Source: Roseovarius indicus
GTDB lineage: Bacteria > Pseudomonadota > Alphaproteobacteria > Rhodobacterales > Rhodobacteraceae
Assembly (NCBI RefSeq): GCF_008728195.1
Contig: NZ_CP031598.1
Location: 2,542,001 to 2,606,000 of the forward strand
Direction of reading: 5' to 3'
DNA: 64,000 bases
Below, one piece after another: positions 33,987 to 41,642 of the stretch (position 1 is the stretch's first letter; each line of letters opens with the position of its first letter). The notes under the pieces are model-generated. The model made no database searches. It was not told where the DNA came from and was given only the letters and a program-made list of their open reading frames with translations. Position numbers and translations under genes: made by a program.

Positions 33987-34430
33987 TTATTCCTCGTCGA
34001 ACCACAGGCGGGGTTCGGCGATCTCTATCGAATTGCCCGCCGGGTCGCGGAAATAGATCGAGCGGGCGCCGTTGGGCCATTGGAAATCGGCCTCGATCGG
34101 GTGGCCGGCGGCTTGCAGGCGGTGGCGCCACTGGTCGAGCTCGTCGGCGGTGGCCGAGAAGCAGAGGTGGCCGGGACCGTGGGCGCCGTGGGGCGGGACG
34201 GGGAGCTTGGGATTGGAGGAGCCCTCGACCGTGGCGGCGGGGTTGAAGATCAGCAGGATGCCGGCGCCCACGCGGTAGAAGATGTGGCGGCCCTCGACGC
34301 GGATGACCTCGGGCAGGCCCATGACATTGCCGTAGAAGGCGGCGGCGGCGTCGAGATTGTCGGCGTAAAGCGCGGATTCGAGGATTGCGCCGGGGCTCGG
34401 GGCGGGGGGCAGGTCAGCGGGGTAGGTCAT
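33987..34430 (-). CDS. VOC superfamily (glyoxalase/dioxygenase-like) protein
   Basis: 147-aa single VOC module pair (betaalphabetabetabeta twice): LESALYADNLDAAAAFYGNVMGL, then FRDPAGNSIEIAEP at the end. Candidate metal ligands are the His in GHLCF and the terminal Glu of SIEIAEP. Family includes glyoxalase I, fosfomycin resistance proteins and extradiol dioxygenases; the substrate is not determinable. Ends just beside hairpin element copy 3. Confidence 0.88.
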   Translation of the reverse strand: MTYPADLPPAPSPGAILESALYADNLDAAAAFYGNVMGLPEVIRVEGRHIFYRVGAGILLIFNPAATVEGSSNPKLPVPPHGAHGPGHLCFSATADELDQWRHRLQAAGHPIEADFQWPNGARSIYFRDPAGNSIEIAEPRLWFDEE

Positions 34431-34647
34431 GGACTATATGTAGGCGCATCACAACGCTGCACAAACCCCGGGCAGGGGTGTGGATAAGTGTCACAATAGG
34501 GTTACGGAATCAGCATACTCAAAACGCAAAATGTTCCGCAATTCGTGGGGCTTGTCAGGTCCGAAACACGATATATAGTGAACATCACGACGGGGCGGTC
34601 TGCACCGCCCCGGAGCCAAAAACAAGAGGTGTACCGGGCGGGAGCGA

Positions 34648-35241
34648 GTGGCTGTCATGGATGGGGATTTCAGAACAGAATTTGTCAGGGAGCCGTCGGC
34701 GCTGAAACATCATCCGGCGCTGGTGCTGAACGCCGATTATCGGCCGCTCTCGTACTACCCTCTGTCGCTTTGGCCATGGCAGGACGCGGTGAAGGCGGTT
34801 TACCTCGATCGTGTTGATATCGTTGCCGAATACGAACACACGGTCCGAAGCCCGAGTACCGAGATACGCATTCCGAGCGTGATCGTCCTCAAGGACTACG
34901 TCAAACCCCAGAAGCGCGTGGCATTCACGCGCTTCAATCTTTTTCTGAGGGACGAATTCCGCTGCCAGTATTGCGGGTCGAAGGGGGAATTGACCTTTGA
35001 CCACGTGGTGCCGCGGGCCAGGGGCGGAATCACCTCCTGGGAAAACGTGGTCGCGGCCTGTTCGCGGTGCAACCTGCGGAAGGGGTCGAAGAGCCTGCGG
35101 CAGGTGGGCATGGCGCTGCAGAAACCGCCCCGGGCGCCGGGGGCGGAGGAGCTGCGCAACATGGGGCGGAAGTTTCCGCCGAACCACCTGCATGACAGCT
35201 GGATCGACTTCCTCTACTGGGACGCCGAGCTGGAAGCCTGA
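34648..35241 (+). CDS. HNH endonuclease family protein
   Basis: 197-aa protein with an HNH/McrA-like nuclease core at about 100-155: CQYCG, LTFDHVVPRARGG, NVVAACSRCNLRKG. The paired CxxC motifs bind a structural zinc. The N-terminal 90 residues (ALVLNADYRPLSYYPLSLW) are typical of the conserved single-copy alphaproteobacterial form. No restriction-modification partners are nearby. The GTG start at 34648 has GGGAG upstream; an ATG at 34657 is an alternative. Confidence 0.9.
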   Translation: MAVMDGDFRTEFVREPSALKHHPALVLNADYRPLSYYPLSLWPWQDAVKAVYLDRVDIVAEYEHTVRSPSTEIRIPSVIVLKDYVKPQKRVAFTRFNLFLRDEFRCQYCGSKGELTFDHVVPRARGGITSWENVVAACSRCNLRKGSKSLRQVGMALQKPPRAPGAEELRNMGRKFPPNHLHDSWIDFLYWDAELEA

Positions 35242-35306
35242 ACGCTTGCAATCGGCCGGGGCATTGCGCATCCTTGGTTTCCGCGAAAAAGGGAGCCGAA
35301 CCGCGC

Positions 35307-35939
35307 ATGGGGGCGTCGAAACTTAGCCAGGATCCGCACAAGCTTCGGGAAAGCCGGGAGAAAAATCTCGAAACGGCGATCGGCCGCGAGGTGCGGGAGT
35401 TTCGCCATGCGCGGAGCATGACCGTGGCCGACCTGGCGGAGGCGGCGGGGCTGTCGGTGGGGATGCTGTCGAAGATCGAGAACGGGGTGACCTCGCCCTC
35501 GCTGACCACGCTGCAGGCCTTGTCGGCGGCCTTGTCGGTGCCGGTGACGTCGTTCTTCCGCCGGTTCGAGGAGCGGCGGGAGGCGGTGCATGTGAAGGCG
35601 GGCGAGGCGCTGGAGATCGAGCGGGCCGGCACGCGGGCGGGGCATCAGTACAACCTTCTGGGGCATATCGGGGCCAATAACAGCGGCGTCGTGGTGGAGC
35701 CCTACCTGATCACGCTGAGCGAGGAATCGGATACGTTCGAGACGTTTCAGCATGAGGGGATCGAGCTTTTGTACATTCTCGAGGGGGAGGTGGGCTATCG
35801 CCATGGCGACCAGAGTTTTCACCTTCGGCCCGGGGACAGCCTGTTCTTCGATGCCGACGCGCCGCATGGGCCGGATGAGCTGATCCGGCTGCCGATCCGG
35901 TATCTTTCGGTGATTTCCTATCCGCAGGGTGGTGGGTGA
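35307..35939 (+). CDS. XRE-cupin transcriptional regulator
   Basis: 210-aa regulator. N-terminal helix-turn-helix of the XRE type at about 25-80 (MTVADLAEAAGLSVGMLSKIENG). C-terminal cupin at about 125-205 with ILEGEVGYRHGDQSFHLRPGDSLFFDADAPHG. Regulators of this build often sense amino-acid or amine metabolites. It lies directly upstream of and parallel with the split GOGAT/GS cluster, so it is the obvious candidate to control it (the position taken by GlxA, an AraC-type regulator, in rhizobia). Confidence 0.9.
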   Translation: MGASKLSQDPHKLRESREKNLETAIGREVREFRHARSMTVADLAEAAGLSVGMLSKIENGVTSPSLTTLQALSAALSVPVTSFFRRFEERREAVHVKAGEALEIERAGTRAGHQYNLLGHIGANNSGVVVEPYLITLSEESDTFETFQHEGIELLYILEGEVGYRHGDQSFHLRPGDSLFFDADAPHGPDELIRLPIRYLSVISYPQGGG

Positions 35940-35951
35940 ATATTCCCCACA

Positions 35952-35966
35952 GGAAACTATAATTCC
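35952..35966. promoter_or_regulatory. Possible operator upstream of glxB
   Basis: GGAA-ACTATAA-TTCC, a 4-bp inverted repeat just before the candidate -35 of glxB. Short, so only suggestive as a site for the XRE-cupin regulator. Confidence 0.25.
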
Positions 35967-35971
35967 GGATA

Positions 35972-36000
35972 TTGAACCTCGTCGCAAATTGCGCTAGCGT
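35972..36000 (+). promoter_or_regulatory. Candidate promoter of glxB cluster
   Basis: TTGAAC, 17 bases, TAGCGT, ending 28 bases before the glxB ATG. The -10 is poor, so confidence is modest. Confidence 0.35.
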
Positions 36001-36028
36001 GTGGTCAACACCTGCAATGGAGACGCCA

Positions 36029-36922
36029 ATGTGTGGAATCGTCGGACTGTTTCTGAAGGACAAGTCGCTCGAGCCGAAGCTGGGCGAGATGCTGACGGAT
36101 ATGCTGATCACCATGTCGGACCGGGGGCCCGACAGCGCGGGGATCGCGGTTTACGGCACGGATCGTGACGGGTTTGCCAAGCTGACTGTTCAGGCCGCCG
36201 ACCCCTCGGGGTTCGCGGGGCTGGACAAGGCCCTTGGCGAGGCCATCGGGGCGGACGTGAAATGCCGCGTGATCGACACGCATGCGGTGCTGGAACTGCC
36301 CGAGGAGAAGATGGCCGAGGCGCGGGCGGCGCTGAAGGCGGATCATCCGAATATACGCGTGATGAGCGCCGGGGAAGTCATTGAAATCTACAAGGAAGTC
36401 GGGCTTCCGGGCGATGTGGCGAAACGTTTCGACATTCCGCACCTGACCGGCACGCATGGCATCGGGCACACGCGGATGGCGACGGAATCGGCGGTGACGA
36501 CGCTGGGCGCGCACCCGTTTTCGACGGGCGGCGACCAGTGCCTTGTGCATAATGGCTCGCTGTCGAACCACAATTCGCTGCGGCGCAAGCTGAAGCATGA
36601 GGGGATCGAGGTGGAGACCGAGAACGACACCGAGGTCGCCGCCGCATACCTGACATGGAAGATGCGCGAGGGCGCCAGCCTTGGCGAGGCGCTGGAGGCG
36701 GGGCTCGACGATCTGGACGGGTTCTACACCTTCGTGGTGGGCACCAAGGACGGGTTCGGCGTGCTGCGCGACCCGATCGCCTGCAAGCCGGCCGTCATGG
36801 CCGAAACCGATCAATACGTGGCGTTCGGCAGCGAATACCGCGCGCTGGTGAACCTGCCGGGCATCGAGGATGCCAAGGTTTGGGAGCCGGAGCCCGCCAC
36901 TGTCTATTTCTGGAGGCACTGA
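36029..36922 (+). CDS. glxB: Class II glutamine amidotransferase (GlxB/MgsA-like)
   Basis: 297-aa Ntn-type glutaminase. ATG 36029 puts Cys at position 2 (MCGIVGLF), the nucleophile freed by Met removal; HGIGHTRMATES and HNGSLSNHN are the substrate-binding loops. It corresponds to the amidotransferase domain of glutamate synthase as a separate subunit. Orthologues are GlxB of rhizobia and MgsA of N-methylglutamate synthase. It is followed after 3 bases by the GXGXG subunit. Confidence 0.93.
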   Translation: MCGIVGLFLKDKSLEPKLGEMLTDMLITMSDRGPDSAGIAVYGTDRDGFAKLTVQAADPSGFAGLDKALGEAIGADVKCRVIDTHAVLELPEEKMAEARAALKADHPNIRVMSAGEVIEIYKEVGLPGDVAKRFDIPHLTGTHGIGHTRMATESAVTTLGAHPFSTGGDQCLVHNGSLSNHNSLRRKLKHEGIEVETENDTEVAAAYLTWKMREGASLGEALEAGLDDLDGFYTFVVGTKDGFGVLRDPIACKPAVMAETDQYVAFGSEYRALVNLPGIEDAKVWEPEPATVYFWRH

Positions 36923-36925
36923 GAC

Positions 36926-37603
36926 ATGCAGACCTATGACCTTGCCGCCGATGGCCTGCGCGGCCTGAACGAGGCGTTGCAGGCGCAGAACGCGCAGACC
37001 AACGAGACCGCCTGGGAGGTGGTGAACCCGAGGGGCAGCCACGCGATTGCCGTGGGGCTGGATGCGCCGATCGAGGTGCAGGTGAACGGCTCGACCGGGT
37101 ATTACTGCGCGGGCATGAACCAGCAGGCGACGGTGCATGTGAAGGGCTCGGTGGGGCCGGGCGTGGCCGAGAACATGATGAGCGGTACGGTGATCGTCGA
37201 GGGCGATGCCAGCCAGTATGCAGGCGCCACGGGCCATGGCGGGCTGCTGGTGATCAAGGGCAATGCCTCGTCGCGCTGCGGGATTTCCATGAAGGGGATC
37301 GACATCGTGGTGCATGGCAACGTGGGGCACATGTCGGCCTTCATGGCGCAGGCTGGGCATTTGGTGGTGTGCGGCGATGCGGGGGATGCGTTGGGCGACT
37401 CGATCTACGAGGCGAAGCTGTTCGTGCGCGGTAGCGTGAAGAGCCTCGGGGCCGACTGCATCGAGAAGGAGATGCGACCGGAGCATCTTGAGGTGCTGGC
37501 CGACCTGCTGGAACGGGCCGGATCGGATGCCAAGCCGGAAGAGTTCCGCCGCTATGGATCGGCCCGGCAGCTTTACAACTTCGATATCGACAACGCCTAT
37601 TGA
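36926..37603 (+). CDS. glxC: GXGXG-domain subunit (GlxC/MgsB-like)
   Basis: 225-aa beta-helix protein matching the C-terminal alpha-subunit domain of glutamate synthase, with the repeated Gly pattern (VNGSTGYYCAG, VKGSVGPGVAENMMSG, VEGDASQYAGATGHGG). It is thought to be structural, holding amidotransferase and synthase parts together. It follows glxB by 3 bases and precedes the synthase subunit by 12. Confidence 0.93.
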   Translation: MQTYDLAADGLRGLNEALQAQNAQTNETAWEVVNPRGSHAIAVGLDAPIEVQVNGSTGYYCAGMNQQATVHVKGSVGPGVAENMMSGTVIVEGDASQYAGATGHGGLLVIKGNASSRCGISMKGIDIVVHGNVGHMSAFMAQAGHLVVCGDAGDALGDSIYEAKLFVRGSVKSLGADCIEKEMRPEHLEVLADLLERAGSDAKPEEFRRYGSARQLYNFDIDNAY

Positions 37604-37615
37604 GGAGCGCAGGAC

Positions 37616-38959
37616 ATGGCCAAAGATAACGGACACGCCCCGCAGACCCCGCCGCGTTTTTCCGCCACCTTCACGCCGGACGTGAATGCCGAGATCCGGC
37701 GGGCGGCGGCGACGGGCATCTATGACATTCGCGGCGGCGGCGCCAAGCGCCGGGTGCCGCATTTCGACGATCTGGTATTCCTCGGGGCGTCGATGAGCCG
37801 GTACCCGCTGGAAGGGTATCGCGAGCGGTGCGATACGAGCGTGGTTCTGGGCACGCGGTTCGCGAAGAAGCCGATCGAGTTGAAGATCCCGATCACCATT
37901 GCGGGCATGTCTTTCGGCGCGCTTTCGGCGCAGGCGAAAGAGGCGCTGGGGCGCGGGGCGAGTGCCGCCGGCACCTCGACCACGACGGGCGATGGCGGCA
38001 TGACGAAGGAAGAGCGGGGCGAGTCGAAAACGCTTGTTTATCAGTATCTTCCATCGCGTTACGGGATGAACCCGGATGATCTGCGCAAGGCCGATGCGAT
38101 CGAGGTCGTGGTCGGTCAGGGCGCCAAGCCCGGTGGCGGCGGTATGCTGCTGGGGCAGAAGATTTCCGACCGGGTGGCCGAGATGCGGACGCTGCCCAAG
38201 GGGATCGACCAGCGCTCGGCCTGCCGGCATCCGGACTGGACGGGGCCGGATGACCTAGAGATCAAGATCCTCGAGCTGCGCGAGATCACCGGGTGGGAGA
38301 AGCCCATCTATGTGAAGGTCGGCGCGGCGCGGCCCTATTTCGACACGACGCTGGCGGTGAAGGCCGGGGCGGACGTGGTGGTGATCGACGGGATGCAGGG
38401 CGGCACGGCCGCGACGCAGGACGTGTTCATCGAGCATGTGGGCATTCCGACGCTGGCCTGTATCCGCGAGGCGGTGCACGCGCTGCAGGACCTGGGGATG
38501 CATCGCGAGGTGCAGCTGATCGTGTCGGGCGGTATCCGCTCGGGCGCGGATGCGGCAAAGGCGCTGGCTCTTGGCGCGGATGCGGTGAGCATCGGCACCG
38601 CGGCGATGATCGCGCTTGGCGACAACGATCCGAAATGGGAGGCCGAGTATCAGAAGCTGGGCAGCACCGCGGGGGCCTATGACGACTGGCACGAGGGGCG
38701 CGACCCGGCGGGGATTTCGACGCAGGATCCGGAGCTGTCGAAGCGGCTTGACCCGGTGGAGGCCGGGCGGAGATTGCGCAATTATCTCAAGGTGATGACG
38801 CTTGAAGTTCAGACGCTGGCACGGGCCTGCGGGAAGAACCACGTGCATAACCTGGAGCCGGAAGACCTGGCGGCGCTGACGATGGAAGCGGCGGCGATGG
38901 CCAAGGTGCCGCTGGCCGGGACGGCGTGGTATCCGGGGATGCCGGGCCAAGGGTTCTGA
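37616..38959 (+). CDS. glxD: FMN-binding glutamate-synthase-like subunit (GlxD/MgsC-like)
   Basis: 447-aa TIM-barrel protein of the GOGAT FMN/2-oxoglutarate domain: ITIAGMSFGALSAQAKEAL, then PGGGGMLLGQKI, VVIDGMQGGTAATQ and IVSGGIRSGADAAKALALGADAV, the phosphate-binding barrel end. It would condense ammonia (from GlxB) or methylamine with 2-oxoglutarate-derived intermediates. As MgsC it makes N-methylglutamate; as GlxD the reaction is not proven. Its stop overlaps the next start (TGATG). Confidence 0.93.
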   Translation: MAKDNGHAPQTPPRFSATFTPDVNAEIRRAAATGIYDIRGGGAKRRVPHFDDLVFLGASMSRYPLEGYRERCDTSVVLGTRFAKKPIELKIPITIAGMSFGALSAQAKEALGRGASAAGTSTTTGDGGMTKEERGESKTLVYQYLPSRYGMNPDDLRKADAIEVVVGQGAKPGGGGMLLGQKISDRVAEMRTLPKGIDQRSACRHPDWTGPDDLEIKILELREITGWEKPIYVKVGAARPYFDTTLAVKAGADVVVIDGMQGGTAATQDVFIEHVGIPTLACIREAVHALQDLGMHREVQLIVSGGIRSGADAAKALALGADAVSIGTAAMIALGDNDPKWEAEYQKLGSTAGAYDDWHEGRDPAGISTQDPELSKRLDPVEAGRRLRNYLKVMTLEVQTLARACGKNHVHNLEPEDLAALTMEAAAMAKVPLAGTAWYPGMPGQGF

Positions 38960-39222
38960 TGCCGCTTTACATGGTCATCGAACGGTTCAGATCCGGCTCT
39001 TCCGCCGCCGTTTACCAGCGGTTCGCGGAGAAGGGCCGGATGCTGCCCGATGGCCTGCATTATCTCGACAGCTGGCTTTCCGGGCAGGACGACACCTGCT
39101 TTCAGCTGATGGAGACCGACGCGCCCGAAACCTTTGACAAATGGGTGGGGCATTGGGACGATCTCGTGGATTTCGAGATCGTCGAACTGAAAGAAAAACC
39201 AACCGGGAGCATTCACGTATGA
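38959..39222 (+). CDS. DUF3303-like small protein
   Basis: 87-aa protein (starts MPLYMVIERFRSGSSAAVYQ; then ETDAPETFDKWVGHWDDLVDFEIVEL). It resembles the DUF3303/ferredoxin-like small proteins of about 90 residues. Overlapping its upstream neighbour by one base (TGATG) and glnT by four (ATGA), it is translationally locked between the synthase subunit and the synthetase, suggesting a role in the same pathway. No catalytic residues are recognisable. Confidence 0.85.
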   Translation: MPLYMVIERFRSGSSAAVYQRFAEKGRMLPDGLHYLDSWLSGQDDTCFQLMETDAPETFDKWVGHWDDLVDFEIVELKEKPTGSIHV

Positions 39223-40550
39223 CCAAGAGTCTGGCCGCCTTTGCCAAGGACAAGGGCGTAAAATACTTCATGATTTCCTTCACCGACCTGTTCGGCGGGC
39301 AGCGGGCCAAGCTGGTGCCGGCACAGGCGATTTCGGACATGGAAGAAGACGGGGCCGGGTTTGCGGGCTTTGCCACCTGGCTCGACATGACGCCGGCGCA
39401 TCCCGACATGCTGGCCGTGCCGGATGCGAGTTCGGTCATTCAACTGCCGTGGAAACCCGAGGTGGCGTGGGTTGCCGCCAACCCGGTGATGGAAGGCGAG
39501 GACGTGGCGCAGGCGCCGCGCAACGTGTTGCGGCGGCTGATCGACGAGGCGGCGGCAGAGGGGCTGCACGTGAAGACGGGCGTCGAGGCGGAGTATTTCC
39601 TGCTGACGCCCGATGGGAATGCCCTGTCGGACGAGTTCGATACGGCCGAGAAGCCGTGCTATGACCAGCAGGCGGTGATGCGGCGCTATGACGTGGTGCG
39701 CGAGATCTGCGATTACATGCTGGAGCTGGGCTGGGGCCCGTACCAGAACGACCACGAGGATGCGAATGGCCAGTTCGAGATGAATTGGGATTTCGACGAT
39801 GCGCTGGTGACGGCGGACCGGCATTCCTTCTTCAAGTTCATGACCAAGTCGGTGGCCGAGAAGCATGGCTTCCGTGCGACCTTCATGCCGAAGCCGGTGG
39901 AAGGGCTGACAGGGAACGGGGCGCATGTGCATATTTCCGTGTGGGATGCGCCGGGCAAGAAGGCCAAGACCAACATGTTCGCCACCGACAAGGGCGAAGG
40001 TCAGACCGGCGAATTGGGTCTCTCGGAGCAGGGCGCGCATTTCCTTGGCGGGATCATGAAGCACGCCTCGGCGATGGCGGCGATCACCAACCCGACGGTG
40101 AACAGCTACAAGCGGATCAACGCGCCGCGCACGACTTCGGGGGCGACATGGGCGCCGAACACGGTGACGTGGACGGGCAACAACCGCACGCACATGGTGC
40201 GGGTGCCGGGGCCGGGGCGATTCGAGCTGCGGCTGGCGGACGGGGCGGCCAACCCCTACCTTCTGCAGGCCGTGGTGATCGCGGCGGGGCTGTCGGGCAT
40301 CCGCAGCAAGGCGGACCCGGGCAAGCGGCACGATATCGACATGTATGCCGAGGGTCACAAGGTGCGCGGTGCGCCCAAGCTGCCGCTGAACATGCTGGAT
40401 GCGATCCGGACCTATGACAAGGACAAGGAGCTGAAGGCGGCGCTTGGCGAGGAGTTCTCGAAGGCGTTCATCAAGCTCAAGACCAACGAGTGGAACAGCT
40501 ACTGCGCGCATTTCTCGCAGTGGGAGAAGGATCACACGCTCGATATCTGA
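39219..40550 (+). CDS. glnT: Type III-like glutamine synthetase (GlnT) or gamma-glutamylmethylamide synthetase (GmaS)
   Basis: 443-aa ATP-dependent ligase of the glutamine synthetase superfamily. N-terminal beta-grasp (YFMISFTDLFGGQRAKLVPA), metal ligand EAEYF, GNGAHVHIS ATP site, and C-terminal RFELRLADGAANPYL. GlnT and GmaS are close homologues and cannot be separated by eye; GmaS links methylamine to glutamate. The neighbouring split GOGAT subunits fit either reading. A strong terminator follows. Confidence 0.9.
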   Translation: MTKSLAAFAKDKGVKYFMISFTDLFGGQRAKLVPAQAISDMEEDGAGFAGFATWLDMTPAHPDMLAVPDASSVIQLPWKPEVAWVAANPVMEGEDVAQAPRNVLRRLIDEAAAEGLHVKTGVEAEYFLLTPDGNALSDEFDTAEKPCYDQQAVMRRYDVVREICDYMLELGWGPYQNDHEDANGQFEMNWDFDDALVTADRHSFFKFMTKSVAEKHGFRATFMPKPVEGLTGNGAHVHISVWDAPGKKAKTNMFATDKGEGQTGELGLSEQGAHFLGGIMKHASAMAAITNPTVNSYKRINAPRTTSGATWAPNTVTWTGNNRTHMVRVPGPGRFELRLADGAANPYLLQAVVIAAGLSGIRSKADPGKRHDIDMYAEGHKVRGAPKLPLNMLDAIRTYDKDKELKAALGEEFSKAFIKLKTNEWNSYCAHFSQWEKDHTLDI

Positions 40551-40570
40551 GCCGGTTGCCCGATCCGGGT

Positions 40571-40610
40571 TCAGCGCCTGCCGGACGCCCCGGCGGGCGC
40601 TGATTTCTTT
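40571..40610 (+). terminator. Terminator after glnT
   Basis: A 14-bp stem with one T-G pair (TCAGCGCCTGCCGG, loop ACGCC, CCGGCGGGCGCTGA) followed by TTTCTTTC, 20 bases past glnT. It separates the GOGAT/GS operon from the TRAP genes. Confidence 0.8.
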
Positions 40611-40633
40611 CGGAAATTGCGCCCGCGACCCCA

Positions 40634-40662
40634 TTGACCCCGGTGGGTGGAATGGCCTTAAT
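40634..40662 (+). promoter_or_regulatory. Candidate promoter of the TRAP transporter
   Basis: TTGACC, 17 bases, CTTAAT, ending about 30 bases before the TAXI receptor start. The -35 is near-consensus and the -10 is moderate. Confidence 0.4.
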
Positions 40663-40691
40663 GCCGCCATCTGATATGGGAGGAAATTTTC

Positions 40692-41642
40692 ATGAAATTC
40701 CGTGCATTCACGGCGCTGGCCGTTGCCGCCGCCATGGCCGTTCCGGCCGCCGCCGAAACCCGCGTGACCTACAAGTCGGCGAAGTCGAGCTCGTCCTACT
40801 ACCAGATGGCCGTGCAGATCGCCGAGGCGATGCAGGAGGCCAGCGACGGGGAGATCAGCGTGACCGTTGAGGAAAGCCAGGGCTCGGTGCAGAACGTGAT
40901 GGAAGTGCGCGCCCGCGGTGGCGACTATGTCTTCACCACGCCGCCGGTGCTGGTGAGCCTGGCGCAGGGCGGCAAGGCGATGTTCGAGGGCAAGGGCGAC
41001 CCGGCCTTCGACGATATCCGGGCGCTGTTCCCGATTCCGTCGCTGACCATGCATTTCGTGATGAGCGAGGAAAGCGGGGCCAAGACCTTCGATGACCTGA
41101 AGGGCAAGACGATCCTGCTGGGCAAGGGCAGCTTCGGCGCCAAGGAGGGCGAGAAGTATCTCGAGCTGTTCGGTGTGCAGGACGAGGTGAATATCGCCGA
41201 CGTTGAACTGTCGAACGCCGTGCCGGCGATGCAGAACGGGCAGATCGACGGGTTCGTGACCGCCGGCTCCTGGCCCGCGCCGAACGTGGTGGAGGCCGCG
41301 GCCTCGACCGGTGTGCATGTGCTGTCGCTGACCGACGAGCAGATCGCCGAGACCAAGCGCGCCAAGCTGGTGATCCCGGCGGGCACCTATGCGGGGCAGG
41401 ACGAGGATATCGTGACGACCTCGCTGCCGGTTGTGGCGTTCACGACCACCAAGATGGATGACGACACGGCCTATCAGCTGACCAAGACCTACTGGGAGCA
41501 GAAAGCCAGCATGGCCGAGGCGGCGAAATGGTGGGGTGGCGTCGACGAGGCGCTGATGGAGAACATCACCGGCCAGATCCACCCCGGCGCCGTGCGCTAT
41601 TACGAGGAAGCGGGCTTTACGCTCACTGACGATCAGAAGTGA
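40692..41642 (+). CDS. TAXI-type TRAP transporter solute receptor
   Basis: 316-aa periplasmic binding protein. Signal peptide about 1-21 (cut near AAAE). TAXI-family features: SSSSYYQMAVQIAEAM, GSVQNVMEVRARGGDYVFTTPP, DLKGKTILLGKGSFG, QIDGFVTAGSWPAPNV. It captures a solute (organic acid or amino-acid type ligands are known in the family) and delivers it to the fused permease, which follows with a 4-base overlap. Its placement after the glutamine-synthetase cluster suggests an amino acid or amine-related substrate, but only by context. Confidence 0.92.
   Translation: MKFRAFTALAVAAAMAVPAAAETRVTYKSAKSSSSYYQMAVQIAEAMQEASDGEISVTVEESQGSVQNVMEVRARGGDYVFTTPPVLVSLAQGGKAMFEGKGDPAFDDIRALFPIPSLTMHFVMSEESGAKTFDDLKGKTILLGKGSFGAKEGEKYLELFGVQDEVNIADVELSNAVPAMQNGQIDGFVTAGSWPAPNVVEAAASTGVHVLSLTDEQIAETKRAKLVIPAGTYAGQDEDIVTTSLPVVAFTTTKMDDDTAYQLTKTYWEQKASMAEAAKWWGGVDEALMENITGQIHPGAVRYYEEAGFTLTDDQK

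Noticed and set aside
34648..35241. Restriction or homing endonuclease (mobile element)
   Set aside because: The HNH protein is a conserved singleton type without methylase, intron or inverted repeats nearby.
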